Notes under the pieces: generated by a model | Seen by the model: the letters and a program-made list of their open reading frames with translations, nothing else | What the model was told of the DNA's origin: nothing | Database searches by the model: none | Shown here: piece by piece, positions 31,301 through 44,400 of the stretch | How positions within the stretch are numbered: position 1 is the stretch's first letter | Layout of the letters: every line of letters starts with the position of its first letter | NCBI GenBank assembly: GCA_029379385.1 | Contig: CM055609.1 | Location: 6,510,001 to 6,574,000 of the forward strand | Length of the DNA: 64,000 bases | Direction: 5' to 3' | Source: Quillaja saponaria | Taxonomy: Eukaryota > Streptophyta > Magnoliopsida > Fabales > Quillajaceae | Translations under genes and position numbers: made by a program

Positions 31301-33097
31301 CTGCGGTATAATCTATTCATAGAAGAAACTAGATGTTGGTGCCATTTCTTATGCTTTCTTGACTTACTGATAGAAAATATAGTAAGTGAAAACAGACTAA
31401 CATATGACTTTACATTTCCTTATAAGCTCTTAATATTAGATACTGGACAAAGGTGCCTCTCGCACATGCAACAGTTTTTTGTACCTAAGATTTGACTGTG
31501 TAAGCTCTTCCTTCAAAAGCCTTATCCATGAACAAATAACAAGAAACTTAACAAGCTAGTCAGATTAGTAAACATCAACTGTTTCTTTTGACCAGAGTTC
31601 CTCATCTCCCCCTCAACCGTCCCCCATCCTTAATAACAAGGCGGAAGGGGAGATCACAGTTCCAAAATATGCAGTATGATTGTTGTTTAATTAACAATCA
31701 AGAAATAAATATTCTCACCTCCCCGAATAGAAGAATTAAAGTCACTGAAATCAGAATAGCACCCCAAGCTGTAACCAGACCATCAAGAAAAATAGGAAGT
31801 GCCTGACAAAAGGAACACCCATTCCAAACATTAGCTAATCTTTTCTAATGCAACTATATCTGTGCAGCTAGTTCCCTGAATATATATATATATATATATT
31901 AATATAGTTCCCTGAATATCAGATAGCATGTAAATGTAGTTGTACCTCCATGGCAGCAGCATTGCAAATGAGCAGGGTGCAAAGCAACAAATGTTGATTT
32001 TTGACAACAGGCAGTATCTTTGCTGTGATGAAAAAAGCTAACAGTGAGTCAAACAGATAGAATCAATTGTGTATGTCCTAAGGACTGAAATGTTTTCCCG
32101 TCTATAAGATGTTGAAGATCATTCAGATGAGTGAGAACAATCAGCTATATGATATGATAACCTATCAAATAGAATTTAAATATCTTCCAAGAACTCATCT
32201 ATGTCAGAACTTATACGGGGAGATAGAAAATAATAGTACCCTCTAACATTGATGGAAACTAGATTTTCTTCCCCACAGCATCTGGTCCAAGAATATGAAT
32301 GGAAACCTCATGAATTATTATCAAGGAAACATTTAGTCATTCAATAGAATTAGACTACCAGTACTCAAGAGTTTTTCATTATTTTTCCTTTAGGCTTTTC
32401 AAACATCAAACACCCTGATTTCAGATGTCCCAACAATTCATAAATAAAACTACATTAAGTCACAACTTTCCATTGATTTCTTTTTTCCTTCCCTCTCTCC
32501 CTCTGTACCCGTGAAATCCCAACTCGATGTTTAGAAGTGAAAGAAAAAAAGTACCAGTTGTGAATTGAATCACAAACCGTTATATAGCCATAGGACCTGT
32601 TTATTTTTCAAGAATTTAACAAAGGAAATGCAAAAGGAGAATATAATTTAGTTAACCTTAATCTACAAATTTCCAATACCAAAGGAGTAATAAAAAATCG
32701 CACAGCAAGGCAAGCCATTAAAGTTTCAACCTTTGTTCAGTTTCAGGTCCCACTTTCTAAACAAACTCTGCCATCCAAAATCACAAATCCCCTTTTCTTA
32801 ATCCTAGAAGTATTTTACTCTCAGAAACCAAGCGAATCATAATTGTTAATCCAAGTCAAGTGAAACCACTTCGTAAAAGCCCAAAGACAGAGAAAGAGAC
32901 AGAGAGAAAGGAAAATTACCAGCATGCTTGCGATCCTTAGGGGTGCCAGACTTAGCTAGAACTTCGAGATCAACGAGACTCAAGGACATGAGACCCAAGG
33001 TAAGCCCAGACATAAGTCCAGCAAACAAAACCAAAAGCACAATTACCAGTATATGTATGAAAAATCCCGAGGAACAGCAAGTATATTCCACCGCCAT
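28344..33097 (-). CDS. DUF21 (CNNM-type) and CBS-pair membrane protein
   Basis: Eleven exons on the complement: 32920-33097, 31946-32022, 31719-31802, 31199-31312, 30997-31083, 30556-30695, 30376-30463, 29079-29152, 28847-28971, 28477-28739 and 28344-28388. The total is 424 residues with consistent phases, the length I recall for Arabidopsis At4g33700. The N-terminal half is a DUF21/CNNM transmembrane domain: helices around 11-36 (with [20 protein letters not shown]), 62-82, 86-112 and 122-147. The [16 protein letters not shown] motif is intact. The C-terminal half has a CBS pair ([14 protein letters not shown] through [16 protein letters not shown], then [15 protein letters not shown] through [14 protein letters not shown]), split by a basic, poorly conserved insert of about 80 residues. 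CNNM/CorC relatives are linked to Mg2+ transport or its control, with CBS domains binding nucleotides; plant members are little studied. Ion specificity is inferred. Confidence 0.93.
31880..31899. repeat. (AT)10 microsatellite
   Basis: Ten AT units in intron 2 of the DUF21/CBS gene. Confidence 0.85.
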
Positions 33098-35070
33098 TCA
33101 GGCAACTTACACTCACAGACCCACAACACAAAAAACTCTCTTTCTCAGTATTTCTCTATCTTAGCTCCTTCTGCTTTGCTTTCCTCAAGACCCAAAAAAC
33201 AAAAAATTAAAAATCCCCCAATAAAATCCAAAGTTAAAGAAAAAAAAGCCACCACATCTCCACCACCTCCATTGCCGAAAACCCTTTATACTCTAATCGA
33301 AACCCAGTTGCAGAGAAGCGTATCAGTGCTACTTGTATAAGAAATGGGGTTGCGTATATCTATACATACACACTTACACGCAACGAGACAGAGGGAGGTA
33401 AAGCTAGGTTTCAACGGCAAAGGGAAGTGACCTCAGCGTCTTATACCATAAAAATAAATGAATGAAATGTGAAAAGTTGATAGTGAGAGAGTCTCTGAGG
33501 AAAAGAATAGAGAGAGAGCGATAGCAATTAGCAACAGAAAATATTATCGGGCTCTGGCGTTGTCTAAGAGTGGCGTGTGGTGTGCAATAGATTGTCCGAA
33601 TATGCGCCATGCGCTTCCAATCCATACAATTTAAGAGTGATCAGTCGTTTTCACATTATTAGTTCATCTTCTCCAAACACAAATTGGCATTTGATTATGG
33701 AATCCACAATTATTTGCAACGAAACCAAGCTCTATTTAATTATCATAGGATAGAGTAATTGGTTTTCATAAGATAATAAATTATTAGTTTAACTGACAAA
33801 TAATATATGAAATTTAATATTTGATTTGTTATCGATATAAATAATTTTTATATTGTCAACCAAAATGAAAATATTAAATTAGTGTGTTATATTAATTTAT
33901 TAATTAAACTTAATAATTATATTATTTAAACCTAATTTGAAATATTTTCCAAGTGTTGATTATTATATTTTAAGAGTATTTGTTAAAAGAATATTATCGG
34001 AGAGTTTGATAATTTAAATATACGATATTAAAGGATTCAAATATGCCTTAATGGATTGTGTTTGCTATACTTATGGATTTAGTAAGATCTCAAAAGCATA
34101 ACTATTGTTGGTATCTAAAGTGTCCTCTTTAATTATTGATCTTAATAGATGGACTTAAGGTCTATAAAGGTAAAAGGTTGGTGATGAGAGTATTTCCAAT
34201 TATGGTTACCTTCAAAGCAGATGAGAGTATTTCCAATTATTGTCACCCTCCCCAAGTTGACTAATATTCATGAGAGCAATAGTACTTCTTTTTGTAAGAT
34301 AGGGTAGACCCTCTTGAACCAAATGGGTGAGATTAGAAAGGATAAATCTCAATACAAATTATATATCAATCAATCTTCTAATATTATTTATTAAAACTTA
34401 TGAGATAAAACTTATTGACAAAAAGATTAGATATGAAAGAGTTTTATTTATTAATTAATTGACCCGTTGGACTTTAAAAAAAATGAAGGATATATATAAG
34501 TTTCACCCTAAAATTTTAGATACTTATATAATCAATGCCATTGATATATATCTAGATAATTTAAATGATTTATTTCTAAAAATTAAATAAATAGAATTAA
34601 GTAGTTCATCAAAAAAACACGTGTTACTTACTCTTTGTATTCTATCAATACTCAAACTCTTAATTCTCTAGAATTATACTTTTTACATTGGATTAATATT
34701 ATTTGATTAGTTGGAATTATTCAACGTTTAAATTTCATGACAGAAAAACCAACAATAACATAAGTTTCAACTTATAAAAAACATTTAATGAAAAGATACA
34801 ATCACGTCCATAGAAATTTTACAACCTTCCTCTAACTTTTTAACAAAGGATGCCTAATTTTTTTATATTTTTTTTATCAGTCCTGGCTGTGCACTCGCCG
34901 CTGTAAGTTGATAACTTGGTTCCAGCAGCATCCTGGACTGGAGAATATAAAATGCAAAGTCGTAGATCGATCTATCAAGTACATCAACCGGGAATAAATA
35001 AATACTTCAATTACATATTGAATTAAACAAAAATAATAGAAAGCAATCAAATTTCTCAATCTGAGTCACT
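33098..35070. other. Intergenic region upstream of the DUF21/CBS gene, no gene seen
   Basis: 33098-33640 is the likely leader and promoter of the minus-strand DUF21/CBS gene, with CT/GA-rich stretches. 33640-34860 is AT-rich with a short near-duplicate phrase (gatgagagtatttccaatta at about 34181 and 34220). 34870-34960 is a less AT-rich patch with no family resemblance. No coding region is supported. Confidence 0.5.
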
Positions 35071-35079
35071 CTTTCTCTG

Positions 35080-36352
35080 AGCTCGAGTAATAGTAAGACC
35101 AGCGCGTACAGCACAGATCTGGATTGTCACTGCAGAGATCTCGAACTCTGTCATCTTGAATTCCCCATCTCAGGTTCCATTTTCAAGTTCACCAAATTAC
35201 TTTTTCTGGGTCTGTATTTCTTGTTTGCATTTTAAATTCCTTGCCGACGTATTTGAATTTCGAGGTTAGATTTAACTGCAGGCTAATTTTGTCACTAAAT
35301 ATGTATTTGGGTACCTGGTTCAAGTCTGATTTTGTTGTATTTTTGAGAAAGTTTTTGTCTTGTTGATTTGTCTTACTGGTTTTATTTCTGAAACATATAG
35401 TAAGTAGTCAACTCGTTAAGCCCTCTTATAGTCATTTGGTGTGTGTATATATATATATAGGAAATTAGGAATTCTAAATTCTTGTTAGCAGGAAAAAATA
35501 GTAAGACACATTAATATATTTCACTATGAGAGAGTTATTGGAGGTAGTTGGTACGAAATTTTGCATTTTGCAGAATTGGATGCCAATAGATATTCCAGCA
35601 ACATGATTCAAAGTTTTAACTCTAACCTTAATCCGGGAATGGAAACTTTAGCCATATGAAAAGCTGTCTGATGAATAATAAGCCACCTGAAATGAAGTTG
35701 GAATTGGAGAAAAATTCTGAGTCTCTCACTGGAAACATATAACGTAATAAGCTTAAATCATACTTTCTTGCATTATATACAATATGGATCATTGAAAAAA
35801 ATAGCTTAAAATTTTGCATTTCAACCATTTGTAATTAAGAATTACCAGCATATGCTCCTGTCTCAATCAATAATTATTATTTGCTATAAGTCACAAGCTG
35901 CCCATAGTTTTCTCTAGGAAGTGTATTCAATCTTGATTGCTAGAAATTGCTAAGATGGAAACAAGGATGGTAGTTCTTCTAAGATAAGACTATTTTGTGT
36001 GGTTGATATAGATATATGGAAGTCCGATTGGGAAGCTCCTTTGTGTTCTCTATTTCTCATGGTACTTTGTAAAAGAATTTCACAACAAAGATGACTATAC
36101 TTTTTGCAGCTCATTAGTGTTTGCAAAATGGTTTCTTTTTTTGTTAATCCCCAATTACTAATTAGTATGACATTGCATGATCTATGTTTAAGTCTATTAT
36201 GAAGGTTAACATTAATGATACAGCTGGGTAGCTGAAACTAAACAAAGCTATACTATGTGACTTAGATTAATGAGTATAACATGTGTGAATAGAAATAAAA
36301 GGAGAAATACTTTTTAATTGAAAATACCTGAAATTTCATCTGAAACTTGTGG
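35080..36352 (+). other. Probable 5' leader exon and leader intron of the CGR gene
   Basis: A GC-richer leader-like segment at about 35080-35172 ends in ccatctcag followed by gttcca, a possible donor. An acceptor (tgtggtag, then gtttaagtgg) ends near 36354, just before the exon with the CGR ATG. The roughly 1.2 kb between them is AT-rich and has no supported coding region. Confidence 0.45.
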
Positions 36353-36380
36353 TAGGTTTAAGTGGCTCTTCGCTACTATC

Positions 36381-39300
36381 ATGTCAAGGAGGCCAGTAAA
36401 TCCTTCTCGTCGCTTAGGTGATGGTGGAAGCATACCGTTTGTGGGCTCACTGCAGTCAAAGTCTCGCACATCCCCATTGCTGTCTATTGGGCTTGTAGTT
36501 GTGGTACTTTCTGTTGCAGATCTGGCCTTCTATATTTTTGTTTCTCTTTCTTCAGTGAACACCGGATGTTTCTCAGGTTTATTGTGCAATACTGCTTGTG
36601 TCATATTCATGCAGTTTTTCGTTGGCCAGAAGATAATTATAAGATAGATGACTACTTTTTAGGTTTGGAGTGTGAAAAGAAGTGATTTCTGCATGAGCTC
36701 TAATATGATAAACTGATTTTAGAAAAGCTGATTCCCAATTCCCATAGATGATAGATGTGATATATGCCCCCCAAATTTGTTATCCACCTTCCCAATCTGT
36801 GTCATTATTGTCAATTGTCATTGCACTTGAATCCAATTTTATAGCAACTTACTTTCACTATGCTGTTTAAATTATTTTTTTCCACATTGCAGGGTGCAAT
36901 CCTTCTCATTGGTTACTGTTATAGCGGTTCAGGTATGTATATGGTTGTTGAATTGGAATCATTGTAAATAAAGAACGTTCATGAATTCTTCTTAGTCCCC
37001 CCTGCTTCAATTGCCAATCAGTTAGTTGGAGATAGAACCAAAGACTCTGTGTCAAGTATTCATGAGTTCGAACCTCCTCCAACTAATGAAAGAATAACTA
37101 TGATTTATGCGGGGCACATCATCAGAAGAGATGAGGGTTCAATGTTGCTTATAGCCTAGGTGCACTTATTAGATTCCAGTTTCAAGGTATCCTGTTTGCT
37201 CACTTTTTTTGGTTTGCATGGCAGGTAGTGGGAGCAGTGATATTAAGGCTGTTAATAAACTTGATGGTAAATATCAATGTTGAATTATTGGTTTCCAAGT
37301 TTGTAAGATGGAGGATAAATCCTCAAGGTATTAAGTATGTATGTGCAGGTGGTGTTTCATGCACATTAGAAATCCAGAGAGCATTACCTGTTTTGAAAAA
37401 AGCGTATGGTGACAGTATGCATAAAGTATTGCATGTTGGCCCTGACACTTGTTCAGTGGTATCTACTCTGCTAAAAGAAGATACTGAGGTCTGGGGCATA
37501 GAACCATACGAGTTAGATGACGCTGGTGCAGACTGCAAGAGTCTTGTACGCAAAGGCATTGTGCGTGTAGCGGATATTAAGTTTCCTCTACCTTACCGTC
37601 CCAAATCATTTTCCCTTGTCATTGTATCAGATGCAGTGGATTACTTATCTCCAAGATACCTTAACAAAACTCTTCCTGAGTTGGCAAGGGTATCTAACAA
37701 TGGTGTTGTTGTTGTTGCTGGTATATCCCTTTGTGAACATTCCATTCTCGCACATTTTGGAACACATGTTATGCATATCTTAACTAGAACCTTACAAATT
37801 TAAACTAGATGTTGGTTTATGCTGTGGCGCCTGTTTTAGACACATTTATTTTATTATTTGGAATCATGTTTACGTTGATCAAGTTAATTGTTTTTCTAAC
37901 TAGAGAAGATTGTATATCTACATGAAGAACAAAGAATTCTGGCAAACAACTTTGAAAATCTCAATATGTCATCATATCCTTAGTCATACAAAGCCAACTG
38001 GATAAAAAATAACTATTTGATCTTCCCCCTAATTTTCCTCTGTTTTGAAATATTGTCATTACTCGTTAGCAATTCTCGTGTATGATTTTCCTCCCTTCTC
38101 TCTCCTGTTTGAATCTATCAGTTTCAGTCAACTGATTTTACCATTATGTTGGATATGATGTCAGATTGTCTGTTAGCCACCCTTCTTCCATTTATTTTAC
38201 AACTTCTAATTCCCATGATATAACTTAATTTTATTTTTATTATTGTAATTTCCATTTTCAGGTTATCCAGGTCAGCAGCGAGCTAAAGGTGCAGAAGTGT
38301 CCAAATTTGGCCGCCCAGTAAGTGACTCATATTCTTTCAGACTGCAAATTGGTTGTCTTCTTTAGGGATTTAATTTAGCAACATGTGGTCCGGATGTCAA
38401 AAAGCCCGTCAATATCAATATCGCCTTAGTTGCAAGGTTTAAAAATTCGTGTCGAAATAGTTGAAATGTGTGAAACGTTTCCGTTTTCACACTACTCGAA
38501 ACAAAATTTACTTACAGAAACGCAACTATCCGTTTCTATACGAAACATGGATGTTTCCACACGAAACAGGGGCGTTTCCACACGAAACAGGGTCGTTTCT
38601 ACACGAAACAGGGTCGTTTCCATCTTTTTTACACGAAACAGGTCAACAAAAACATGGCATTTTCAGAATTTAAAAATCTAAAGTTTTGGCTCTAGTTCTC
38701 TTCATATTTTAGGATTTCAATTATTTTTTTTTTAATCTTATTTGATCATATTCAGATGGTATAATTTAGCGAGGATAATTCTTTTTAGGATTTCGCTCAT
38801 GTTTGGTTTCTTGGTCTTTTATTTATTTATTTATTTATTTTTATACAAATACTTTGTATTAATTTAGTTTAACTTAGTGATGAATAATATTAAAATTGAA
38901 GACATATATATGTTGGTTCAAATTAAAAAAAAATTTATTAAATATGGGTTGAACACCTATTAGCCACCCCACTATTGGTTGGATGTGATTGTAATTTGAT
39001 ATTTTCTTGAATTTGTATATCTATGTTTAGAATTTTATTTTGTTATGTATTTAATAGTATTTGATGTACTAAATTAATAACGTTGGATACTTATAATTAT
39101 TATAACATGTATTTTATTATATATTTTCATGCTTTTCCACAAAAATTAGAGTTTCCATACTGTTTCTATACTGTTTCTCGAATCATTTCCATTTCTAGGC
39201 TTATCGAAATGGTATCTCGAAACGAATTTTAGTTTCTTGCTTAGTTTCTATCTTTAGCAATTTTTGATTTATTCTCTGTGCATTACTTGGAGAAGAGAAG

Positions 39301-40235
39301 ACTGTTCCATTCGGGGTTGATGTAACCCCTATCTGGTTGATAGAACTGCATCAAGTACATAAGAATTAAGAACATTAAGATTCCTGATTAGTTTAGAAAA
39401 ACATTCACCAATTTTAATCTTGGGCTTTGATTGCTATTCCTTAGGAAGCAAAACAATTTATTTTCTATTACTACAGTCTTTACTACTACTAAGCCAATTG
39501 GCATCGGTTTGGTGTTAACAGTTTTTCTTCCATTTTTGGATCTTTGTGTTGCTAAATTCTAGCTAATCCTTTTAGCTCATATTCTTCCTCTGTCATGAAA
39601 TGGAACAAGAAGCCCAGACCCATCTTGGATCTGGTCTGCTTGATATACTACTCACTACTAAAAATTCTCAATCCTCAGTACTCGTTGATTTCAAAACCTC
39701 AAGCTGCTTTTATGTATTTAATGTTATTCTCTTCATCATGACTCTTCCTCCTGCTCTAATTTCCCTCAAGATGCCGGAACTCCAGATAGAAAATGCTGAT
39801 CCAAAACTTTTGACTTAAATTCAGATTATACATATTAAAAAACTAAATTTTTAAGACTGTTCTACTGATCAAGAGCTTCAAGAATGTAGCTTTCAGGTAA
39901 AACTTTATGAAGTAAGTTGGGATATTCTTTGGGGGAGAGAGGTTCTTGTGAACCCAAGACTGTTCTACAGATCATGAACTTCCTTTCAGTTTGCCAATTG
40001 CAAAATCTTGGCTCCTCTTGAGTATTTTTTATGGGGATATTTGAGGGAATATCATCATTAACCAAATGTTCTTTCTTCGAAGGCCAAACTACGCAGCTCG
40101 TCTTGGTGGATAAGGTTCTTTGTTCAAACTGGTTTAGAAGAGAATGAAATCGCAGCAAAGAAGTTTGAACAGGCTTCAACCAAGAGTTCATACAAGCCAG
40201 CCTGTCAAGTATTTCACCTCAAATCACACCATTGA
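36381..40235 (+). CDS. CGR3: CGR2/CGR3-type Golgi pectin methyltransferase
   Basis: Six exons: 36381-36503, 36893-36932, 37225-37266, 37349-37720, 38262-38317 and 40083-40235, giving 261 residues with consistent phases. The Cotton-Golgi-Related proteins CGR2 and CGR3 act in Golgi methylesterification of homogalacturonan. The N-terminus is SRRPVNPSRRLGDGGSIPFV, followed by one signal-anchor helix (about 32-54, LLSIGLVVVGAILLIGYCY). The lumenal Rossmann-like region has ALPVLKKAYGDSMHKVLHVG, TCSVVSTLL, GIVRVADIKFPLPYRPKSFS, IVSDAVDYLSPRYLNKTLPE and a Val-rich VVVVAG strand. The tail has RSSSWWIRFFVQTGLEENE and KPACQVFHLK. All family landmarks are present. CGR3 and CGR2 cannot be told apart here, so the symbol is approximate. 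Intron 5 (1.77 kb) holds a transposon-like insertion with a 21-bp minisatellite. The next gene on the same strand is also a Golgi wall modifier. Confidence 0.92.
37010..37165. repeat. SINE-like relic in CGR intron 2
   Basis: A box A-like phrase (cagttagttggagatagaac, about 37018) is followed about 50 bases on by a strong box B-like gagttcgaacctcc (about 37063). This is the tRNA-type pol III promoter layout seen in plant SINEs. No tRNA cloverleaf or clear 3' tail is visible. Confidence 0.4.
38425..39250. repeat. GAAAC/GTTTC-rich transposon-like insertion in CGR intron 5
   Basis: Both ends of this segment are dense in gaaac and gtttc words. At the left, aattcgtgtcgaaat and gtgaaacgtttcc; at the right, ccatactgtttctatactg, ggtatctcgaaacgaatttt and tagtttctatc. 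The ends look like degenerate inverted copies of each other around an AT-rich centre, suggesting a MITE or other non-autonomous DNA element. Boundaries are approximate. Confidence 0.5.
38548..38642. repeat. 21-bp minisatellite with palindromic units
   Basis: Four tandem copies of a unit like cgtttccacacgaaacaggg, the last interrupted by a T-rich insertion (catctttttt). Each unit contains gtttc and its complement gaaac around cacac, so single units can fold back. Confidence 0.9.
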
Positions 40236-41481
40236 GATTCTATCTCAGTGCCCAAAGGGTAAGTTCATTTTTATAGAAATCATACAGGCCTCATCTAAAT
40301 TTCAGTTTACCAATTCTGAGACATCAGATCTGATTAATGTATGATAAGGGCAAGTGAATTGGCATCAATTGACTCTTGTCATTATGTATTCCTTTGTCTG
40401 AACATTTTGCTCTGACAAGTGATTTCCCCTTGTAGCTGGATTAGCAACTGCAAATAATCTTTTTTGTAATGTTAATGTTTTGGAATTTTAGTGGATCATT
40501 TTAATCATACCCTTCTGTTGTATTTCACAAACGGATGTCACAATTCTCCATAATGCCAAATTCTTTTTATCCCTCTGTTTATGATGGAGATTTCGTTTGT
40601 TGCATTTTTGGAGTTTGCTGGGTTTTAATGGGTTTTGGATTGCATCACAGCTAAATCGTGTCTCATGCAATGGTGATTTTACTGAATAAAACAGAAATCT
40701 CAATAATAAAATTGAAATACTTTTGATCTTTTTATTTTTTATCTTTGGTTAAATTTTTAATTTTTGTTATCTTTATTTCTTTTGAGGATTACTTTTTAAT
40801 TTTAATAATGTAGGCATGATCAGTTAAGTATGTGTATAAGGGTCTTAAATTAGATATCATTTTTAAAATAGGTACTTGTATTTTATTTTTATATTGTTTA
40901 AGATACTCAATTAAAAAATCGATAAGTAGAGACATAAAAAGATAGTCCCATGACAACATATATTTACACATTATTATTGTTTTATTTTATTTATTAAATG
41001 CTTAAAATAAATATTAAAGAATATTAACTAACATGATATATTATTTTTGTCTTTTCATTCATGTTTATTTTTATCCTTATTTATTATGAGACAAAACTTT
41101 GTAGAAATTAAATATTATTTAGACATTTATAAAATTTTGTTTCGTAGAGAATAACATTAGAAAAATATATATAAAAAAAATTAAATAATAATCACTTCAT
41201 TGATAGTCTCTCATATGTATTTAATTTTTTTTTTTATAATAACCAAGTTAAGATTAACAAAATAAATAAAAATGATAAGTTATAAGAATTTTAAGAAATA
41301 ACAAGAAAGAAATATATATATAAAAATATTATGATATTGAAAAGAAATTTCACAAACTAATTAAATTTCTTCACTGTACGGTACCAAGTGAAAATGTGAA
41401 GGTTCAGCGCCATATGCCGCGGCTTTTTTTATTATTGTTATAAGAATAACGTCCACCGGCTTCAACCTTTGTGTGTCCGCC
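40236..41481. other. Intergenic region between CGR and TBL, no gene seen
   Basis: CGR 3' flank and TBL promoter region. 40680-41340 is extremely AT-rich with runs of A and T. No coding region is supported. Confidence 0.55.
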
Positions 41482-44400
41482 ATGGCCACGAGAGATCACC
41501 ACCAAGCTGCAAAGAAAGTCTCTATCTTTCCACTTCTCTCTCTTATATTCTTCGCCTCCATCTTCTTCGTTCTCTCTGTTTTCAGGAGGACCTCTATCTC
41601 TATGCCTTCACATTCACAATCCTCTAAGACCTTCATATTCAAGGACAGTGTGGGATCCGAATCCAATGTTCAGGTCGGGTCGTGCGACTATTCGGATGGA
41701 ACGTGGATCTACGATCCCAATGTGAAATTTGAGAGATACGATAATACCTGCAAGGAAATATTCAAGGGTTGGAATTGCATCTCAGGCGGTAAATCAATCG
41801 CGCTGGAACTCATTAAGTGGCGGTGGAAGCCTAAGCAGTGCGATCTTCCGTCGTTCGATCCTGTGAGGTTTCTTCAGAAGTACAGAGACACCAACATTGG
41901 TAAATCTTTTTCTGGGTCAAAGGCGGAATTTTTTTTTCTGTTTGGTTCCCAACACAAATTTATGCAATTTGAGTAGTTTTGTTTTGATTTATGCTGAATT
42001 CTCAAGGAGTAATGGGTTTTTAACAGTGCAGGGTTTATTGGGGATTCCTTGAATAGGAATATGTTTGTCTCTCTTTTCTGCACTCTGAAACGCGTCTCCA
42101 GTGAAGTGAAGAAGTGGCGACCAGTTGGTGCTGACCGCGGGTTCACATTTCTTCTGTACAATCTTACTATTGCATATCACCGAACAAATCTTTTGGCACG
42201 TTATGGTAGGTAAGCTTTATTTGACATGGTGCTGTAATTGCTAATTCTGATGTTGATGTAGTAGCCAAAATGCCATTACTTTTAATCCTTTCTTGATATT
42301 GTTTAGGCTTTTTCTCTTCTTAGATTTTGAGACAGTGCGTGTGAACTTCCCACATGATATTACATGGAGAATTTTGCTCTGGTTTGTGTATGTGATCAGT
42401 TATGATTTCTGTGAAGTTGCTAATAAGGATAAACTCCATCACGAGTCAAGTTTCTTTCCCTTTTTCCTGGCTGATTGAATTTTTTGGTTTTCTGACCTGA
42501 TGGTCTTTGCTGTGGGGTATATAGTAGAACTAGTGAGGCTATTCGGAGATGAGGAGGTTCTGATGCACCACTGTTTAATTTTTCAGGAAGTACCAGTATT
42601 GAGGCTAAGAGTGAGTGTGCTTATTGTGGCATTAATGGAAACTTCTTATCTTAAATTGTTCAGTCTATTACATGAGATGTGTGTTGATAAGTTCCTCCAA
42701 TCTTGAAAGGTTGAAAGAAGCTGACGACAAACTACTATGTATCAAAAAATCTAATGTTCCTTGCTTGTAGAAATTACTATTGCATTTCATTACAGAAACG
42801 GTGAAGTTAGAACTTATAATCCATTTATGACTTACGTGTCATGCTTCCTAGAGGAACCTACCTCTCTAGCTGCCCCTCCTACATGTGTAGGAATTTGCTT
42901 AGTCTTGTATCTTCTGTAATTACTGTTGCTTAGTTCCTTTACAGCTTTACTACTGATGGTTGTCAATCATCATGGAATATGTCACATGGTATTAAATTCT
43001 TTTGCTTGTTTAGACTTATGGTCTTGAACTACACAGACTTTGTAGACTTGAGGTTATACATGATGTTTGTGCAGATCCATGACTTATGATTTTTGGATAT
43101 GTTATATCATTGGTGTACTTCACATGATGCCATGCAGTTACATCGTGTAACATTTGTGTTGCACACAACTGAGGCTGGTTCTGCTCTTATTTGATGCAGG
43201 TGGTCAGCTAATGCTGCTGGTGGAGTGCTGGAAAATTTTGGATTCAAAGAGGGTTTCAGAGTTGATGTTGATATTCCAGAAAGTACTTGGGTGGATGCCC
43301 CAAGCTTCCACGATATTCTAATATTGAACACTGGACATTGGTAATTTTGCAGAATGTTTTCATATTTTAGCTGCTTTCTTCCTAGTTACTTGTGATTCAA
43401 ACCACTGAACATATAAACATACACATATATCATGTCATCCTGTGCTCGTGTGCATTTAAAGATACCATGATGGGACCCAAGTGCTTGTCAGTTTAGGACC
43501 TAGAACCATCCTATTTGGATTTTAATTGATTCGACATCCTATCCACTCGTTGTGTTTTGCATTTTTACTAAGAATTGCAGACGCTAACTTTGAAACTACA
43601 TGGAGGTTTATGTTCTGGCTAATGTTAAAATTGCAATATAGTTAATATGTATCACCAGCTGCAGTTTTCATTACATGTTTAAGCCTATGTCCTAATGGTT
43701 TTTGTTGTGTTTTGTCTTGTGATACATATTAACTACATTGGACATCCTATCAACTTGTTTTGTTTCGCATTTGTGTTCTTTCTTTTGCTTGTTTTTTGTT
43801 TTTCAGTTCTAGATTTCATCCTATTCTCGCTTCCGTTGTAACAGTTTTTTGTTATACAATTTCTGTAAATTGATGGCTGGTTTGGTTTGTTTGTTGTTTG
43901 CTTCAATAAACAGGTGGTGGGCCCCTTCAAAGTTTGATCCTCAAAAGTCCCCTATGCTTTTCTTTGAGAAGAGTCAGCCAGTAATCCCTCCAATACCACC
44001 TGATCTTGGCCTGGATATGGTATTGAAACACATGGTATGTCTCTCTTCCCTTTCCTCCTTTTTCCCATTTATCTTTATAGTGAATAAATATAGTCAAGTA
44101 TAAACTCGGATATAAACTGGGAATAGTTGTTCCCTTTCCTGTAAAAACACCAATCTTGTGTAAGTATTGTAACTTATTTTTGAAATTAACTTCTAGAAAT
44201 ATGTATTGCTGATTTGCTGTTCAAAACTATAAGGATCACAAATTTAAGCAATCTTTCACCTTGAATCTGATCTAACTATCAGTGCTAAAGTTAGTTATAT
44301 TCCAATGTTACTTCATTCCTGGGTATGTTGAATATGGATGTGATGTTGATACAGTAAAGCTTGAACATTACCTGTTTTACTCTGCATATGCCAATATGAT

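Noticed and set aside
32928..33340. Open frames antisense to the DUF21/CBS first exon
   Set aside because: The opposite strand encodes the conserved [14 protein letters not shown] helix; the antisense products are low-complexity shadows.
38548..38642. CRISPR-like array
   Set aside because: Units abut with no spacers, they lie in a plant intron, and there are no cas genes.
38430..38681. Two plus-strand frames encoding a seven-residue repeat
   Set aside because: They are translations of a 21-bp minisatellite inside an intron, open in more than one frame only because of the period.
39862..40191. Open frame on the minus strand over CGR exon 6 and intron 5
   Set aside because: The plus strand here encodes the conserved RSSSWWIRFF tail of CGR; the antisense translation resembles nothing and crosses a splice site.
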